Shown piece by piece: positions 42,231-51,214 of a DNA stretch of 64,000 nucleotides. Source of the stretch: Pseudomonas tolaasii NCPPB 2192 (lineage in GTDB: Bacteria > Pseudomonadota > Gammaproteobacteria > Pseudomonadales > Pseudomonadaceae); NCBI RefSeq assembly GCF_002813445.1, contig NZ_PHHD01000001.1, forward strand, positions 1,178,001-1,242,000. The letters run 5' to 3'. A program made the translations under genes and the position numbers. Positions within the stretch are counted from its first letter, which is position 1, and every line of letters begins with the position of its first letter. The notes beneath the pieces were generated by a model, which ran no database searches, was not told the DNA's origin, and worked only from the letters and a program-made list of their open reading frames with translations.

Positions 42231-42752
42231 TTAGTGTTGCGCAAGCTGGAGACGGCGGCCCCACAACGACTGTGAAAACTGCAGGATGCCCAATACCAGC
42301 ATCCCCAGAAAGAACAGCAGGCTCCATTCGGGCAGGCTGAGGTCGAACAGCGTCCAATTGATTTCAACGCAATCCACGGTGCCTTTGACCGTCGATTGCA
42401 TTGCCTGCCAAAACGACAGGTTTTCAAGCATGTACTGGAGGCTGGGCCAGCAATCCGTAGCCTGTTCCGGCGTGGCATTTTGTAGCAGCACCTGACGTAT
42501 CGCCGTGACGGCGCCGAGTAACGCACACCCCATGCTCGCCAGACCGTAGCAATAGGCAGCGGAGCGCTTCGCGCCATGAAGCGCTGCAACCAGGTTGATC
42601 AGAGTAAAGGCCGCCAGGTAGGCACGTTGCACTTGGCACAGAAAACAAGGGCGGAGCAGCGCGCCATATTCAAGATAAAAAGACGCGCCCAACGTCAGCG
42701 CACCAGCCATGAAGGCCAGGAAGAACAGAGAGCGTGAAGGGGCCAAAGACAT
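42231..42752 (-). CDS. dsbB: Disulfide bond formation protein DsbB
   Basis: A 173-residue inner-membrane quinone reductase that reoxidises DsbA. Four hydrophobic segments and both cysteine pairs are present: CFLC after the first span (LLRPCFLCQVQRAYL) and the second periplasmic loop with ATDCWPSL and TVDCVEINW. It is one of two DsbB forms common in pseudomonads (the alginate-locus copy is called DsbH in P. aeruginosa). I start at MSLAPSRSLFFL (42752); the extension to 42812 is not needed. Confidence 0.92.
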   Translation of the reverse strand: MSLAPSRSLFFLAFMAGALTLGASFYLEYGALLRPCFLCQVQRAYLAAFTLINLVAALHGAKRSAAYCYGLASMGCALLGAVTAIRQVLLQNATPEQATDCWPSLQYMLENLSFWQAMQSTVKGTVDCVEINWTLFDLSLPEWSLLFFLGMLVLGILQFSQSLWGRRLQLAQH

Positions 42753-42988
42753 TTTTATCCGTACCGCAAGAGATAGGCCGTTACGGTAGAGGAAAGGCCC
42801 GACCCCTTTCAATACGCGCTGACACGGACAATTCCTCGAGAGTATAGGGATATGCCGTCAGAAGCTGGATGACTTCGAGCAACTCAAGGTAGGAATTTGC
42901 TACGCGGCGCTTTGGACCCCAGCTTTTGCAGCGTAATGAACGGTTGGCCCTCAGACATATCCGGGCCAACGACCTTCCATTTCCTACA

Positions 42989-44230
42989 TCAAACCCGCGC
43001 AGGCACGGGAAGCGGCGAGGCCAGCAAACGGCTGTCCAGCAGGCCCAAGCCTTCCTGAAACAGTTGGTTGCTGCGCTCGGTATCGCCCAATTGAGCCAAC
43101 AAACGCGCCAACTCGGCACACGCTTCAGGGTTGCGTTGCACTTGCAGGCTGCTTTCGAGGTAATCGCGGGCCTTGCCCCACAAGCTGTTTTGCAGGCACA
43201 GGCGACCCAGTGTCAGCAGCAGGCTCGCATCTCCCGCGTGGTCCTTGAGCCAGCCTTCGGCGAATTTCAGTTGGCGGGCCGAGTCGCTGCCGCGCAGCAG
43301 GCCATAAAGCCGGATCAGATGGCTGTCGTAACCGCGTTTGATAGCGCCGCGCAGCGCTTCCTCGGCCTTGGCATCCGCGCCCAGGCGCCGCAGTTGCTCC
43401 GCATAGGCGAGCACCAGTTGAGGCTCCTGGCGCTGCGCGGAAGTCAGTTGCTCCCACGCCCGCTCAAGGGATTGCAGCCCTACCTCGCCCTGCTCTTCGC
43501 GCTGTACCGCCAGGCCCAGGTTTTCACCCCAGGCGCGACGCTCAAGCTCGGCCAGTTCGGACGCAGGCAGCACTTTGTCTTTGCGCAATTCGGGCAACAA
43601 GCGAATCACTGACGACCAGTCGCCGCGTTGCTGGTGCAGTCGCTGTAATTGACGCAGCACTTGCGGGTTATGCGGATGACGCTCATGCATAGCCTGCAAA
43701 GTGACCAGCGCCCCTTCGGTGTCGCCACGGTCCATCTGCAATTGCGCGTGACTCAGGGCAACAGCCAGCTCTGCCTGCGGTTGGCGCTCCAGAGCACGCT
43801 CCAGCAAACTGTCAGACTCTTCATAACGGCCCTGCTCGTTCGCCGCGCGCGCTGCCCCCAGGTAGTACAACAAGGGCTGACGCTCTGCCTCGGCAGCGCG
43901 GTGCAAGTGCCGCTCAGCACTGGCCCAGCGGCCTTCCGCGAGGTCCATCTGGCCCTGCTCAATTGCAATCTGCACGCGACGGCTGCGGTTGCGGCGCGAC
44001 CACGGGTTGACCACGCCACCGGAGGTGGTGATCAGGCTCAGCAACACACGAATCAGGTAAATCGCCAGGCCGACGGCGAATATCGCCACCAATGTGGCCC
44101 ACACGCTAGACTCGTAATGCAGCAAATGAGGGTAAGTAATCAGCACGTAGCCGGTGTGCTTGGAAATGCCCACGCCCAGGGCCAGGGCGATCGCAATCGC
44201 CAGCACCAGGATCACATAGAAACGCTTCAT
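42989..44230 (-). CDS. hemY: HemY-type TPR membrane protein of the hem operon
   Basis: A 413-residue inner-membrane protein with two N-terminal spans (FYVILVLAIAIALALGVG, WATLVAIFAVGLAIYLIRVLL) and a large cytoplasmic TPR domain (repeats such as AAEAERQPLLYYLGAARAANEQGRYEESD). Not the HemY protoporphyrinogen oxidase of Bacillus. Its role in haem synthesis is supported mainly by its constant place after hemX. Only five bases separate it from the hemX stop. Confidence 0.88.
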   Translation of the reverse strand: MKRFYVILVLAIAIALALGVGISKHTGYVLITYPHLLHYESSVWATLVAIFAVGLAIYLIRVLLSLITTSGGVVNPWSRRNRSRRVQIAIEQGQMDLAEGRWASAERHLHRAAEAERQPLLYYLGAARAANEQGRYEESDSLLERALERQPQAELAVALSHAQLQMDRGDTEGALVTLQAMHERHPHNPQVLRQLQRLHQQRGDWSSVIRLLPELRKDKVLPASELAELERRAWGENLGLAVQREEQGEVGLQSLERAWEQLTSAQRQEPQLVLAYAEQLRRLGADAKAEEALRGAIKRGYDSHLIRLYGLLRGSDSARQLKFAEGWLKDHAGDASLLLTLGRLCLQNSLWGKARDYLESSLQVQRNPEACAELARLLAQLGDTERSNQLFQEGLGLLDSRLLASPLPVPARV

Positions 44231-44235
44231 CAGCT

Positions 44236-45351
44236 CTACTCCTGGGCTGCCGGCTTGCTGGCCGACGCCTTGGCTTCATCGGCAGACAAATGGCGACGTT
44301 CAAGGTAGGCCTGCACGGCCGCCAGGCTGGCGGCGAGGTCGGGCGTCACCACGGAGACCGCCTTGGGCTCAAGTTCGGCGATACGCGCCAGCATGGCCTT
44401 GCTTTGCGGGTTGTCCTGATTGAAGTTGTCTTGCAGCACACTGCGCGCTTCACCGAGGGAGCGGCTGTATACCGCTGTTTCGCCGTTGAGCGCCGCCCAC
44501 TGGGCCTGCTCCAGTGCCAGGCTGAGGGCCAGGCGCACCTGATTCAAGCCCTGGCCGGCGAGCAATGGACGAATGTTGTCGTCAGGGTTGAAGTCGATGC
44601 GGAAGTAGCGGGAAATCTGTTCCCACCATTGGCTCCAGCGGCTTTCCGTGTCGGTGGTCGGGCGCCCTTGGGCGCCGGGTTCGGTGAGCTGATATTCCGG
44701 AGCAATGGCTGCCAGTTGCACGACCTGATCACGCAAGGCGGCCAATTGCAGATACAGCCCGGTGCGGTCCGGTTGTTCGGTGCTGCGCAACGCGGCGAGG
44801 CTCTTGGCCAGTTGCTCGCGGGCAGCGTAGGAGCCCGGGTCGCTTTGCTCGCGAAGAATTTCATCGGCGCCTTGCACCAGAGACTGGGCACTGTTGATGT
44901 CCTGAAGGGCAGACAGTCGCAAGCTGGCGAGGCGGATCAAGTGCTCCGCTTCGGCCAGGCGCCAATCCTGGCGGCTGGCGCCCAGCACGGTTTCCAGGCG
45001 CTGGCTCAAGCGCTGCTGATCACCCTGCAACTGCGCAACCAGTCGGCGCCGCTCCTCCAGCTCATCGGCTGCGGGCAATTGCGCCAAGCGTGCCGCCAAT
45101 TGTTGCTGGCTCTGTTTGAGCGACTGGGATTGATCATCGAGAGTCTGCACCTGGCCCAGTTGCTGCTGGCTGCTGGCTTGCAGGGCGCGGACTTGCCACA
45201 ACCCCCAACCACCGGCGGCAACGCCGGCGGCACCGAGCAGCAGGGCAACGACTGCCAGGCCATTGCCACGGCGTGGCGCGGCTACCTGTGACTCAACCGG
45301 CGCATCGAGTGCGGGTTGGGTTTCTTCTTTAGGCAAGGCTGTTTCGCTCAC
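44236..45351 (-). CDS. hemX: HemX-like membrane protein of the hem operon
   Basis: A 371-residue protein often annotated as uroporphyrinogen-III C-methyltransferase, but it lacks the SAM-binding methyltransferase domain. It has a short cytoplasmic N-terminus, one span (GLAVVALLLGAAGVAAGGWGLW near residue 35), and a long helical coiled-coil region (QSLKQSQQQLAARLAQL...). Start is GTG at 45351. It likely acts as a scaffold with HemY. Fourth in the leftward algR-hemC-hemD-hemX-hemY series. Confidence 0.88.
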   Translation of the reverse strand: MSETALPKEETQPALDAPVESQVAAPRRGNGLAVVALLLGAAGVAAGGWGLWQVRALQASSQQQLGQVQTLDDQSQSLKQSQQQLAARLAQLPAADELEERRRLVAQLQGDQQRLSQRLETVLGASRQDWRLAEAEHLIRLASLRLSALQDINSAQSLVQGADEILREQSDPGSYAAREQLAKSLAALRSTEQPDRTGLYLQLAALRDQVVQLAAIAPEYQLTEPGAQGRPTTDTESRWSQWWEQISRYFRIDFNPDDNIRPLLAGQGLNQVRLALSLALEQAQWAALNGETAVYSRSLGEARSVLQDNFNQDNPQSKAMLARIAELEPKAVSVVTPDLAASLAAVQAYLERRHLSADEAKASASKPAAQE

Positions 45352-45393
45352 GTATCCGTCCTTTGCGTATCAGAGAGTGGGGGGCGGCCTGCC

Positions 45394-46143
45394 TTAAACG
45401 GCAGAACTGCGCAATGCCACTAACAACGCCGCGGCACTCGCGCCGCGACAATCCACAACTTTTTCTGCGCCAGCGGCTCGCGCCATTTCATACACGCGCG
45501 GGCTGGGCACGAACAACGGCAGCTGCGCCACCTGCGGCCAATCGGCGCCGGCCAGGGCCTGCAGGTGTAAAAAACCCTGCCCACTGCTGACCACCACGCC
45601 GTTCAAGCGTTCCAACTGGATGCGCTCCATCAGCTCCCCGGCGGGGTACGCCGGAAGGAAACGCCGATACAACTCAAGATAATCGACACTAGCACCTCTC
45701 TCGCGCAAGCGCTCAGCCAGCAACTCACGGCCATCCTCACCGCGCACGATCAGCACACGGGCATTCGGGCGAGCGACAGCCTCGCGCAACGCGGGTACCT
45801 CAAGCAAGGCCTCGCTGTCGTCGCCGGTTTCGGGGTAGTGAATGTTGAGACCGTGGTCGGCCAAGACGCGTGCGGTGGCCGCGCCGACACTGAACCACGG
45901 CAACTGCCGCCAAGCCTGATGAAAATGTTGCAAAACCAGGCGTGCGGCCGGCTTGCTCACCACGACCACCGCGCAATAGCGGCTCAGGTCGGCCAGCACA
46001 GCCTGCTGCTCAGGCGTGACCGGCAGCGCCTCAATCTCCAGCAAGGGCAAGCTGCTGCTGGAGACACCGGCTTCGGCCAGCGCCGCCGCCAGGGCCATGG
46101 ACTCCTCGGCAGGCCGCGTCAGCAGCACACGCCATGGGGTCAC
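45394..46143 (-). CDS. hemD: Uroporphyrinogen-III synthase
   Basis: Closes and isomerises hydroxymethylbilane to uroporphyrinogen III. The 249-residue product has the typical weakly conserved two-domain layout with VLLTRPAEESMALAAALAEAG at the N-terminus, VVVSKPAARLVLQHF and the C-terminal NGVVVSSGQGFLHLQAL. Start is GTG, overlapping the hemC stop by four bases. Identification rests on these blocks plus position directly after hemC. Confidence 0.93.
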   Translation of the reverse strand: MTPWRVLLTRPAEESMALAAALAEAGVSSSSLPLLEIEALPVTPEQQAVLADLSRYCAVVVVSKPAARLVLQHFHQAWRQLPWFSVGAATARVLADHGLNIHYPETGDDSEALLEVPALREAVARPNARVLIVRGEDGRELLAERLRERGASVDYLELYRRFLPAYPAGELMERIQLERLNGVVVSSGQGFLHLQALAGADWPQVAQLPLFVPSPRVYEMARAAGAEKVVDCRGASAAALLVALRSSAV

Positions 46144-47081
46144 TGCGGGCCCGCCTCGCCATAGACTTTCTGCAGGATGGCACCAGCGCCTTTTTCCAGC
46201 AGTTCTTCCGCCACCTGAATGCCCAGTGCAGCGGCATCACGTTGCGGCCCGCGTACCTCGGCAGTGAGCAAGGTGCCACCCTCCGGATCGCCCACCAGGC
46301 CACGCAGCCAAAGGTTTTCGCCTTCAAGCACGGCGTAGCAGGCAATTGGCACCTGGCAGCCGCCATTGAGATGTTTGTTCAGCGCGCGCTCGGCCGTCAC
46401 CCTGACGTCGGTGTCGGCGTGGTCCAGCGGTTTGAGCAAGGCGTGGATTTCGCTGTCGGCAGTGCGGCATTCAATGCCCACTGCGCCCTGGCCGCCTGCA
46501 GGCAGACTGTCTTCAACGCTGATCGCCGAGGTGATGCGGTCTTCGAAGCCCAGGCGAATCAGGCCGGCTGCCGCGAGGATGATCGCGTCATATTCACCGG
46601 CGTCGAGTTTGGCCAGGCGGGTGTTGACGTTGCCGCGCAGGAAGCGAATCTGCAGGTCCGGGCGGCGGGTCAGCAACTGGGCCTGGCGGCGCAGGCTGGA
46701 GGTGCCGACGATGCTGCCCAGAGGCAGTTCGTCCAGGGATGCGTAAGTATTTGAAACGAAAGCATCACGCGGGTCTTCGCGTTCGCAGATGCAATACAGG
46801 CCCAGGCCTTCGGGGAAGTCCATCGGCACGTCCTTCATGGAGTGCACGGCGATGTCGGCTTCGTTTTCCAGCAGCGCGGTTTCCAGCTCCTTGACGAACA
46901 GGCCCTTGCCGCCGATTTTCGACAGTGGCGAGTCGAGCAGCTTGTCGCCGCGACTGACCATGGGCACCAGGGAAACCCTGAGGCCCGGGTGGGCCAGCTC
47001 AAGGCGGGCTTTGACGTATTCGGCCTGCCACAAGGCCAGGGCACTTTTACGGGTGGCGATGCGGATTTCGCGAGAGGACAT
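46140..47081 (-). CDS. hemC: Hydroxymethylbilane synthase (porphobilinogen deaminase)
   Basis: Polymerises four porphobilinogens to hydroxymethylbilane using a dipyrromethane cofactor. The 313-residue enzyme has IRIATRKSALALWQAEYVK, the HSMKDVPMDFPEGL catalytic region, FLRGNVNTRLAKLDAGEYDAI and the cofactor cysteine in NGGCQVPIACYA. ATG at 47081. It is 137 bases downstream of algR in the same direction, an arrangement known from P. aeruginosa, where algR and hemC share transcripts. Confidence 0.96.
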   Translation of the reverse strand: MSSREIRIATRKSALALWQAEYVKARLELAHPGLRVSLVPMVSRGDKLLDSPLSKIGGKGLFVKELETALLENEADIAVHSMKDVPMDFPEGLGLYCICEREDPRDAFVSNTYASLDELPLGSIVGTSSLRRQAQLLTRRPDLQIRFLRGNVNTRLAKLDAGEYDAIILAAAGLIRLGFEDRITSAISVEDSLPAGGQGAVGIECRTADSEIHALLKPLDHADTDVRVTAERALNKHLNGGCQVPIACYAVLEGENLWLRGLVGDPEGGTLLTAEVRGPQRDAAALGIQVAEELLEKGAGAILQKVYGEAGPQ

Positions 47082-47218
47082 GGATCAATCCGTACTAAAT
47101 AGATACGGCAGATAATAACAGCTCAGGCAAACACGCTTTGATTTGAATCAGCAAGTGCGGGGCCTCCCTGGCCACGTCGCACCGGGATAAGGAATGCAGC
47201 CTCGCGACAAGCCTCGGG

Positions 47219-47965
47219 CTAAAGCTGCTGCATCATCTTGCGTACGCCGGCGACATGGCGCCGGCTGACGATCAGAGCGTCGCCGTTAAGCCCTTTCAAA
47301 AACAGCTGAAAGTGCCCCAGAGGCGTGCGCTGCAGGCGTTCTATTCGCTCACGGGCCACCAGGGCGTTGCGATGGATGCGCACAAACCGGTCGCCAAACT
47401 CATCTTCAAGGGCCTTGAGCGGCTCATCGAGCAGCACTTCACCGGCCTCGTGACGCAGGGTCACGTATTTATGGTCGGCAATGAAATAGACCACCTGGTC
47501 GAGGGGAATCAGCTCGATGCCCTTACGGGTGCGCGCGCTGATGTGGCTGCGCGGCCCGTTACCGCTTTGGGCGGCCGGCTGGGTGAGGGCGGCGAGCTGG
47601 ACACGGCTGGGGCGCTCGGCCTTTTTCAGGGCCTTGAGCAACGCATCGCCTGTCACCGGCTTGAGCAGGAAGGCAACCCCGCTGTCTTCCAGGGTTTGCT
47701 CGGGGAAGTCGTCCGCTGCCGCGCATAACACCACGGCAGGTGGCGATTCGCGCTCGCTCAGGCGGGCCGCGACTTGCAGGCCGTCCAGGCCCGGCAGACG
47801 GATATCAAGCAACACCACATCCGGCTTGAGGCTGTCGATCAGCGTCAACGCCTCTTCACCCGTGGTGGCGCTCGGTTCAAGGACTGTATAGCCCTCAAGC
47901 TCACTGACCAAACGGCTCAGTCGCTCGCGGGCTTGGGGTTCGTCATCAACGATCAGGACATTCAT
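47219..47965 (-). CDS. algR: AlgR, LytTR-family response regulator
   Basis: A 248-residue regulator with an N-terminal receiver domain (MNVLIVDDEPQARERLSRLV; acidic pocket D7, D8; phosphoacceptor D54 in LLDIRLPGLDG; Lys in FLLKPV) and a C-terminal LytTR DNA-binding domain (ISARTRKGIELIPLDQVVYFIADHKYVTLRH). In P. aeruginosa it controls alginate, type IV pilus and rhamnolipid genes with the kinase AlgZ/FimS coded directly upstream. No kinase gene is upstream here. I use the ATG at 47965. Confidence 0.95.
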   Translation of the reverse strand: MNVLIVDDEPQARERLSRLVSELEGYTVLEPSATTGEEALTLIDSLKPDVVLLDIRLPGLDGLQVAARLSERESPPAVVLCAAADDFPEQTLEDSGVAFLLKPVTGDALLKALKKAERPSRVQLAALTQPAAQSGNGPRSHISARTRKGIELIPLDQVVYFIADHKYVTLRHEAGEVLLDEPLKALEDEFGDRFVRIHRNALVARERIERLQRTPLGHFQLFLKGLNGDALIVSRRHVAGVRKMMQQL

Positions 47966-48468
47966 ATTGCGCTGGATTCCTGCGTGAGTCTCGCACAAGG
48001 ATAGCGTAGACAGGTGCGGTGACTTACGTCACAGCGATCCACGCTAAGACTAGCGCGAGCGGCAAAAAGTGCCCCGAGAGCGGCACCCAAATTTACCCGG
48101 ACCTGTTCAATAACGCCCAAGACCTGCAGCCTTCGCGCATCGTCGTAGGGTTTGCTGATACACAATCCGAATACCCCCCTTTTTTAATGGATAGTCTGGG
48201 CTATGACCGCATCACCCGACTTTGGTGCATTCACACACTATCAGTCCAACTGTAGACGCTCGCTGAGACGATATTGCTCATTCGTAAAATATCGCATCAA
48301 TAAGCACCTTCTTGCAGTCTCGTCCCGGACGCGGTCGGCGGCAAGGCACTTAGCCATCCTTCGTGCAAATAAAAATGCCGACCACCCGCAGCACCGCCTC
48401 CCCGGGCAACCCTGTTATTATCGCCGGCACACCTCCATGCCTCTTTTAAGCAGATCACGAGCGAATCC
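47966..48468. other. 503-base gap between algR and argH, no gene seen
   Basis: In P. aeruginosa this interval holds the roughly 1.1-kb sensor kinase gene algZ/fimS. Here it contains no frame with kinase-like residues on either strand; the longest plus-strand frame (48203-48472) runs into the argH start and has no recognisable family. It must hold the algR and argH promoters. An AT-rich, T-run segment (about 48175-48187) is present. I see no hairpin worth naming. Confidence 0.65.
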
Positions 48469-49863
48469 ATGAGCACCGACAAGACCAACCAGTCCTGGGG
48501 CGGCCGCTTCAGTGAACCCGTCGACGCCTTCGTCGCCCGCTTCACCGCCTCCGTCACCTTCGACCAGCGCCTGTACCGCCACGACATCATGGGCTCCATC
48601 GCCCACGCGACGATGCTGGCCAAGGTCGGCGTGCTGACCGACGCCGAACGCGACAGCATCATCGACGGCCTGACCACCATCCGTGGCGAGATCGAAGCCG
48701 GCACGTTCGAATGGCGCGTCGACCTGGAAGACGTGCACATGAACATCGAGGCTCGCCTCACCGACCGTATCGGTGTGACCGGCAAGAAACTGCACACCGG
48801 CCGCAGCCGTAACGACCAGGTGGCTACCGATATCCGCCTGTGGCTGCGTGACGAAATCGACCTGATCCTGGGCGAAATCACCCGTCTGCAAAAAGGCCTG
48901 CTGGAACAGGCAGAGCGTGAGTCCGGCACCATCATGCCCGGCTTCACCCACCTGCAAACCGCGCAGCCAGTAACCTTCGGCCACCACCTGTTGGCCTGGT
49001 TCGAAATGCTCAGCCGCGACTACGAGCGCCTGGTGGACTGCCGCAAGCGCGCCAACCGCATGCCGCTGGGCAGCGCCGCTCTGGCTGGCACAACCTACCC
49101 GATCGACCGCGAATACACCGCGCAGCTGCTGGGTTTTGACGCCGTGGGCGGCAACTCGCTGGACGGCGTGTCGGACCGCGACTTCGCTATCGAATTCTGC
49201 GCTGCCGCCAGCATTGCGATGATGCACCTGTCGCGCTTCTCCGAAGAACTGGTGTTGTGGACCAGCGCGCAATTCCAGTTCATCGACCTGCCGGACCGCT
49301 TCTGCACCGGCAGCTCGATCATGCCACAAAAGAAAAACCCGGACGTTCCGGAACTGGTACGTGGCAAAAGCGGCCGTGTATTCGGCGCGCTCATGGGCCT
49401 GCTGACCCTGATGAAAGGCCAGCCTCTGGCTTACAACAAGGACAACCAGGAAGACAAGGAGCCGCTGTTCGACGCCGCGGACACCCTGCGCGACTCGCTG
49501 CGCGCGTTTGCCGACATGATCCCGGCGATCAAGCCCAAGCACGCAATCATGCGCGAAGCGGCGCTGCGCGGCTTCTCCACCGCCACCGACCTGGCCGACT
49601 ATCTGGTACGCCGTGGTCTGCCCTTCCGTGACTGCCACGAAATCGTTGGCCACGCGGTGAAATACGGCGTGGACACCGGCAAAGACCTGGCAGAAATGAG
49701 CCTGGAAGAACTGCGCCAGTTCAGCGACCAGATCGAGCAAGACGTGTTTGCCGTGCTCACCCTGGAAGGTTCGGTGAATGCCCGTAACCACATCGGCGGC
49801 ACTGCGCCGGCGCAGGTGAAGGCGGCCGTTGCACGCGGGCAGGCATTGCTCGCCAGCCGCTAA
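48469..49863 (+). CDS. argH: Argininosuccinate lyase
   Basis: Last step of arginine synthesis: cleavage of argininosuccinate to arginine and fumarate. The 464-residue product has the superfamily signature GSSIMPQKKNPD near residue 285, the substrate block HTGRSRNDQVATD and PGFTHLQTAQPVTFGHH with the catalytic histidine. Length is normal. Transcribed divergently from algR. The stop is followed at once by a REP element. Confidence 0.97.
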   Translation: MSTDKTNQSWGGRFSEPVDAFVARFTASVTFDQRLYRHDIMGSIAHATMLAKVGVLTDAERDSIIDGLTTIRGEIEAGTFEWRVDLEDVHMNIEARLTDRIGVTGKKLHTGRSRNDQVATDIRLWLRDEIDLILGEITRLQKGLLEQAERESGTIMPGFTHLQTAQPVTFGHHLLAWFEMLSRDYERLVDCRKRANRMPLGSAALAGTTYPIDREYTAQLLGFDAVGGNSLDGVSDRDFAIEFCAAASIAMMHLSRFSEELVLWTSAQFQFIDLPDRFCTGSSIMPQKKNPDVPELVRGKSGRVFGALMGLLTLMKGQPLAYNKDNQEDKEPLFDAADTLRDSLRAFADMIPAIKPKHAIMREAALRGFSTATDLADYLVRRGLPFRDCHEIVGHAVKYGVDTGKDLAEMSLEELRQFSDQIEQDVFAVLTLEGSVNARNHIGGTAPAQVKAAVARGQALLASR

Positions 49864-49867
49864 AAGC

Positions 49868-49951
49868 ATCGCAGGCAAGCCAGCTCCCACATTTTGAGTG
49901 CATTCCAAACCTGGAACGCGCTCAAGTGTGGGAGCCGGGCTTGCCCGCGAT
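49868..49951. repeat. Mixed REP pair with arms from two subfamilies
   Basis: The left arm (49868-49892, ATCGCAGGCAAGCCAGCTCC...) is of the 'CTGGCTTGCC' subfamily, the right arm (49927-49951, TGTGGGAGCCGGGCTTGCCC...) is of the 'CGGGCTTGCCCG' subfamily with one extra C. They are inverted to each other but pair imperfectly, unlike the uniform pairs elsewhere in the window. Confidence 0.75.
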
Positions 49952-49975
49952 AGCTATCTCACAGGCGCCGAGCAC

Positions 49976-50635
49976 CTACTTCTTCGCCGCTATCATCGCC
50001 ATAAACGCCGGCATCGCCGCCTCCCTGTCCGCCGTCACTTTCTGCGCATTGGGCATGGCATGCAGCTTTTCCAGCAGCGCCTTCGCCGCAGGCAGTTCAG
50101 CCAGCAAATCCAGCCCGAACAACTTCTCGCCCACGGCACAGGCCAGGTTCACGCTGTACATGAAGTAAACATCCGCAATCGTGAAGCTTTCCCCCGCCAC
50201 ATACGGCGCGAACTTGCCGTGCCGGCCTAAAGACCCAACCCCCAGCAGCAGCTCGGCCCTGGACTTCTCCTTGATCGCCTCCGGCACCGGCATGCCAAAA
50301 AACGCCTCGGCGAAACACGCGCGGGCAGGCAGTTCGATGTACAGCTCGATTTCCCGGCACAGCGCCAGCACCTGAGCACGCTGAAACGGCTCACCCGGCA
50401 GCAGCGCCGGGCCTTCCTGGGTGTGTTCGAGGTATTCGAGGATCACGCTGGTTTCATTGATGAAACCCTGTTTGACGCCCAGCACCGGCACTTTGCCCCG
50501 CGGGCTCACAGCCAACGCTTCGGGCGTCTGGCCCGCATAAAACGGCACCTCTTCAAACGGCAAGCCTTTCTCCAGCAGTGCCAGTTTGACCATGTTGTAG
50601 TAGTTGCTGACCGAAAATCCGTAGAGCTTGAGCAT
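49976..50635 (-). CDS. Glutathione S-transferase family protein
   Basis: A 219-residue protein with an N-terminal thioredoxin-like GST domain (MLKLYGFSVSNYYNMVKLALLEKG, RGKVPVLGVKQGFINETSVILEYL, the glutathione-binding ETS part) and a C-terminal helical domain (YVAGESFTIADVYFMYSVNLA with the N-cap type motif). A Ser near residue 9-10 may act as the thiol-activating residue. Physiological substrate unknown. Convergent with argH. Confidence 0.9.
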   Translation of the reverse strand: MLKLYGFSVSNYYNMVKLALLEKGLPFEEVPFYAGQTPEALAVSPRGKVPVLGVKQGFINETSVILEYLEHTQEGPALLPGEPFQRAQVLALCREIELYIELPARACFAEAFFGMPVPEAIKEKSRAELLLGVGSLGRHGKFAPYVAGESFTIADVYFMYSVNLACAVGEKLFGLDLLAELPAAKALLEKLHAMPNAQKVTADREAAMPAFMAMIAAKK

Positions 50636-50761
50636 TGCGAATGCCTCCAGGCCGGGTGTGGGGTTGGCTGCAAGAGTTATAGATGCCGGGGTGCCGCCTG
50701 ACCAGCAGCATCACCCGCCTGAATGGGCGTAGACTGGCGGCCTTTCCTTGAGGAGCCTGCC

Positions 50762-51046
50762 ATGAGCGAACCAACCGATATCGACAACGACGAAGAAGAA
50801 TTCACCGAAAGCACGCTGACCCAGGCTATAGAAAACCAGATCGAAAGCGACAACCCGCCGGCCGCCAAAGCCACGTTCAACAAGCTGACCCTGGTGGGCT
50901 ACGAGCGCGAAGACATCCTGAACCTGATGGCCCATGTATTGGCCGTCGAAATCGACAAGATGCTCGAAGAAGACCGCCCATTCGATACCCAATGGTACGA
51001 AACCGCGCTGCGGGCACTGCCCGAATTGCCACCAGAGAATCAATGA
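50762..51046 (+). CDS. Small acidic conserved protein, function unknown
   Basis: A 94-residue soluble protein. The first 25 residues are very acidic (TDIDNDEEEFTESTL); the rest is helical (QAIENQIESDNPPAAKATFNKLTLVGYEREDILNLMAHVLAVEIDKML), and it ends in a Pro-rich stretch. A strong ribosome site (TTGAGGAGCCTGCC) directly before the ATG at 50762 sets the start; the frame is open to 50723. I recognise no family; similar proteins near argH are expected in other pseudomonads. No partner gene is evident. Confidence 0.78.
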   Translation: MSEPTDIDNDEEEFTESTLTQAIENQIESDNPPAAKATFNKLTLVGYEREDILNLMAHVLAVEIDKMLEEDRPFDTQWYETALRALPELPPENQ

Positions 51047-51049
51047 CAC

Positions 51050-51133
51050 TGTGGGAGCTGGCTTGCCTGCGATGGCATCACCGCTGTGCAACCGTCAAAC
51101 CGAGTCGCCAACATCACAGGCAAGCCGCCCACA
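51050..51133. repeat. Degenerate REP pair
   Basis: The left arm (51050-51073) is a good 'CTGGCTTGCC' subfamily copy. The right arm (51113-51133, ATCACAGGCAAGCCGCCCACA) has lost about four bases and carries a substitution, so the pair is decaying. It starts four bases after the stop of the acidic-protein gene. Confidence 0.75.
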
Positions 51134-51214
51134 ACCGGCTGGACAGTTCGGCAAAGTGCGTTCACCTTATGCCCTGCTAGCCTCTAATAAATTCTTAGAA
51201 AGTCTGGAGTCCTT

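Noticed and set aside
42781..43119. A 112-codon frame between dsbB and hemY
   Set aside because: It overlaps the hemY 3' end in another frame, and its composition (Trp/Arg/Cys-rich first half) is that of a shadow.
48203..48472. A 90-codon frame in the algR-argH gap as an algZ remnant or small gene
   Set aside because: It runs into the argH start codon, has no recognisable kinase residues, lies on the wrong strand for algZ and has no ribosome site.
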